Source: an uncultured Eubacterium sp. (lineage in GTDB: Bacteria > Bacillota > Clostridia > Lachnospirales > Lachnospiraceae). Taken from it: 6,820 nucleotides of DNA. Made by a program: the position numbers and the translations under genes. The notes under the pieces were generated by a model. It was not told where the DNA came from and did not search any database. It worked only from the letters and a program-made list of their open reading frames with translations. The stretch is taken from positions 1 to 6,820 of the forward strand of contig CAJOOU010000175.1 of assembly GCA_905236735.1 (NCBI GenBank), in the 5' to 3' direction. Positions 6,429 to 6,820 of this stretch are shown here, piece after piece. Position 1 is the stretch's first letter. Each line of letters starts with the position of its first letter.

Positions 6429-6432
6429 ACCA
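6424..6432 (-). promoter_or_regulatory. Extended -10 promoter of the ExoIII-RT gene
   Basis: The minus strand reads TGGTATAAT, a consensus -10 with the extended TGn element. The best -35 at 17-18 bases upstream is a poor 3-of-6 match (TGTACG or GTACGA), which an extended -10 can tolerate. Initiation would fall near 6417, giving a leader of about 110 bases before ATG 6305 that contains the stem-loop and the 14-base palindrome. Confidence 0.5.
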
Positions 6433-6464
6433 TATATCGCTACTTGTCGTACATTAAACAGAGT

Positions 6465-6497
6465 TTATGGGATAAAAAGAGAACCCCACATTTTCAT
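6465..6497 (-). CDS. 10-residue mini-ORF with a strong Shine-Dalgarno site (possible leader peptide or gene remnant)
   Basis: The minus strand has AGGAGGG (6510-6504) exactly 6 bases before an ATG, followed by MKMWGSLFIP and TAA. This ribosome site is stronger than those of selA, selB and the RT gene. The peptide matches nothing I recognise. It lies upstream of the ExoIII-RT promoter, so it would be translated only from an earlier transcript such as read-through from the LRR gene. It may be the surviving 5' end of a lost gene, or chance. Confidence 0.25.
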   Translation of the reverse strand: MKMWGSLFIP

Positions 6498-6545
6498 GCA
6501 AGGCCCTCCTGGTATGTTTTTTTAGTTACTTATAAAAATTAATTT

Positions 6546-6820
6546 CTATCCTCTTTTAATTGTCACTTTAGAGCTTATACCTGACTTTTTAAGAAGCTTT
6601 GTAGCCTTTGCCACCTGCTTTTTGGTGCCCTTAAGTACTATAACTGCCTTGGAAGAAATACCGCTAAAGGCATTCTTGCCCACTGACTTAAGTGATGAGC
6701 AGTTAATTGTGATCTTCTTAAGAGAAGAGTCGCCTTTAAATGCGTTCTTTGATATCTTTGTTATGCCGCTTCCTATAGTTACGCTCTTAAGAGATGTGCA
6801 GTTACTGAATGCTCCAGAGC
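6546..6820 (-). CDS. BspA-type leucine-rich-repeat protein, C-terminal end (5' part outside the window)
   Basis: The frame is open from the window edge to TAG at 6548-6546 and gives 90 full codons. It begins SGAFSNCTSLKSVTIGSGIT and contains two and a half repeats of the LRR_5/BspA pattern (x-AF-x-x-C-x-SLK-x-x-x-I), for example KNAFKGDSSLKKITI and KNAFSGISSKAV. It ends with a basic tail containing LLKKSG and KVTIKRG, common at the end of such proteins. Most family members are large secreted or wall-associated proteins of gut Clostridia and Treponema thought to act in adhesion. No signal peptide or anchor can be judged because the N-terminus is missing. I see no convincing intrinsic terminator in the 50 bases after the stop. 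There is no evident functional link to the genes downstream. Confidence 0.85.
   Translation of the reverse strand, partial: SGAFSNCTSLKSVTIGSGITKISKNAFKGDSSLKKITINCSSLKSVGKNAFSGISSKAVIVLKGTKKQVAKATKLLKKSGISSKVTIKRG

Noticed and set aside
5099..6542. Plus-strand frames and a short minus-strand frame overlapping the ExoIII-RT gene
   Set aside because: They lie in other frames of a protein with clear catalytic motifs, and none resembles a known family.

Overview
The window looks like a chromosomal segment from a selenocysteine-using anaerobic Firmicute, most likely class Clostridia and possibly Lachnospiraceae. The pointers are a selC-selA-selB-yedF cluster, moderate-to-low GC, purine-rich Shine-Dalgarno sites and a BspA-type leucine-rich-repeat surface protein. 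The family-level placement is inference. Every supported gene lies on the minus strand, so the genes are described here from high to low coordinates.

At the right edge (6546-6820) is the 3' end of a BspA-type LRR protein gene. About 240 bases follow between its stop and the next start. They hold a 10-codon mini-ORF with a strong Shine-Dalgarno site, an extended -10 promoter overlapped by a perfect 24-base palindrome, a 45-base stem-loop and a 14-base palindrome. This is the leader of the next gene.

The centre (3651-6305) is one 884-residue fusion gene. It joins a complete exonuclease III/AP-endonuclease domain, a group II intron-type reverse transcriptase with maturase (X) domain, and a C-terminal HNH-like zinc module that seems to have lost its catalytic histidines. 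No intron ribozyme fits around it, so it appears to be free-standing. AP-endonuclease plus RT is the architecture of eukaryotic LINE-type retrotransposons. The equivalent on a bacterial group II-type RT is the most interesting object in the window.

The left half is the selenocysteine decoding cluster. tRNA-Sec (3506-3601) has its own promoter just after the fusion gene. A short hairpin separates it from selA (2060-3454), followed by selB (116-2047) and the start of yedF (1-119), which overlaps the selB stop as ATGA. SelA converts Ser-tRNA-Sec to Sec-tRNA-Sec using selenophosphate, SelB delivers it to UGA codons with a SECIS element, and YedF is a TusA-like protein associated with selenium metabolism. 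selD and any selenoprotein gene are not in view.
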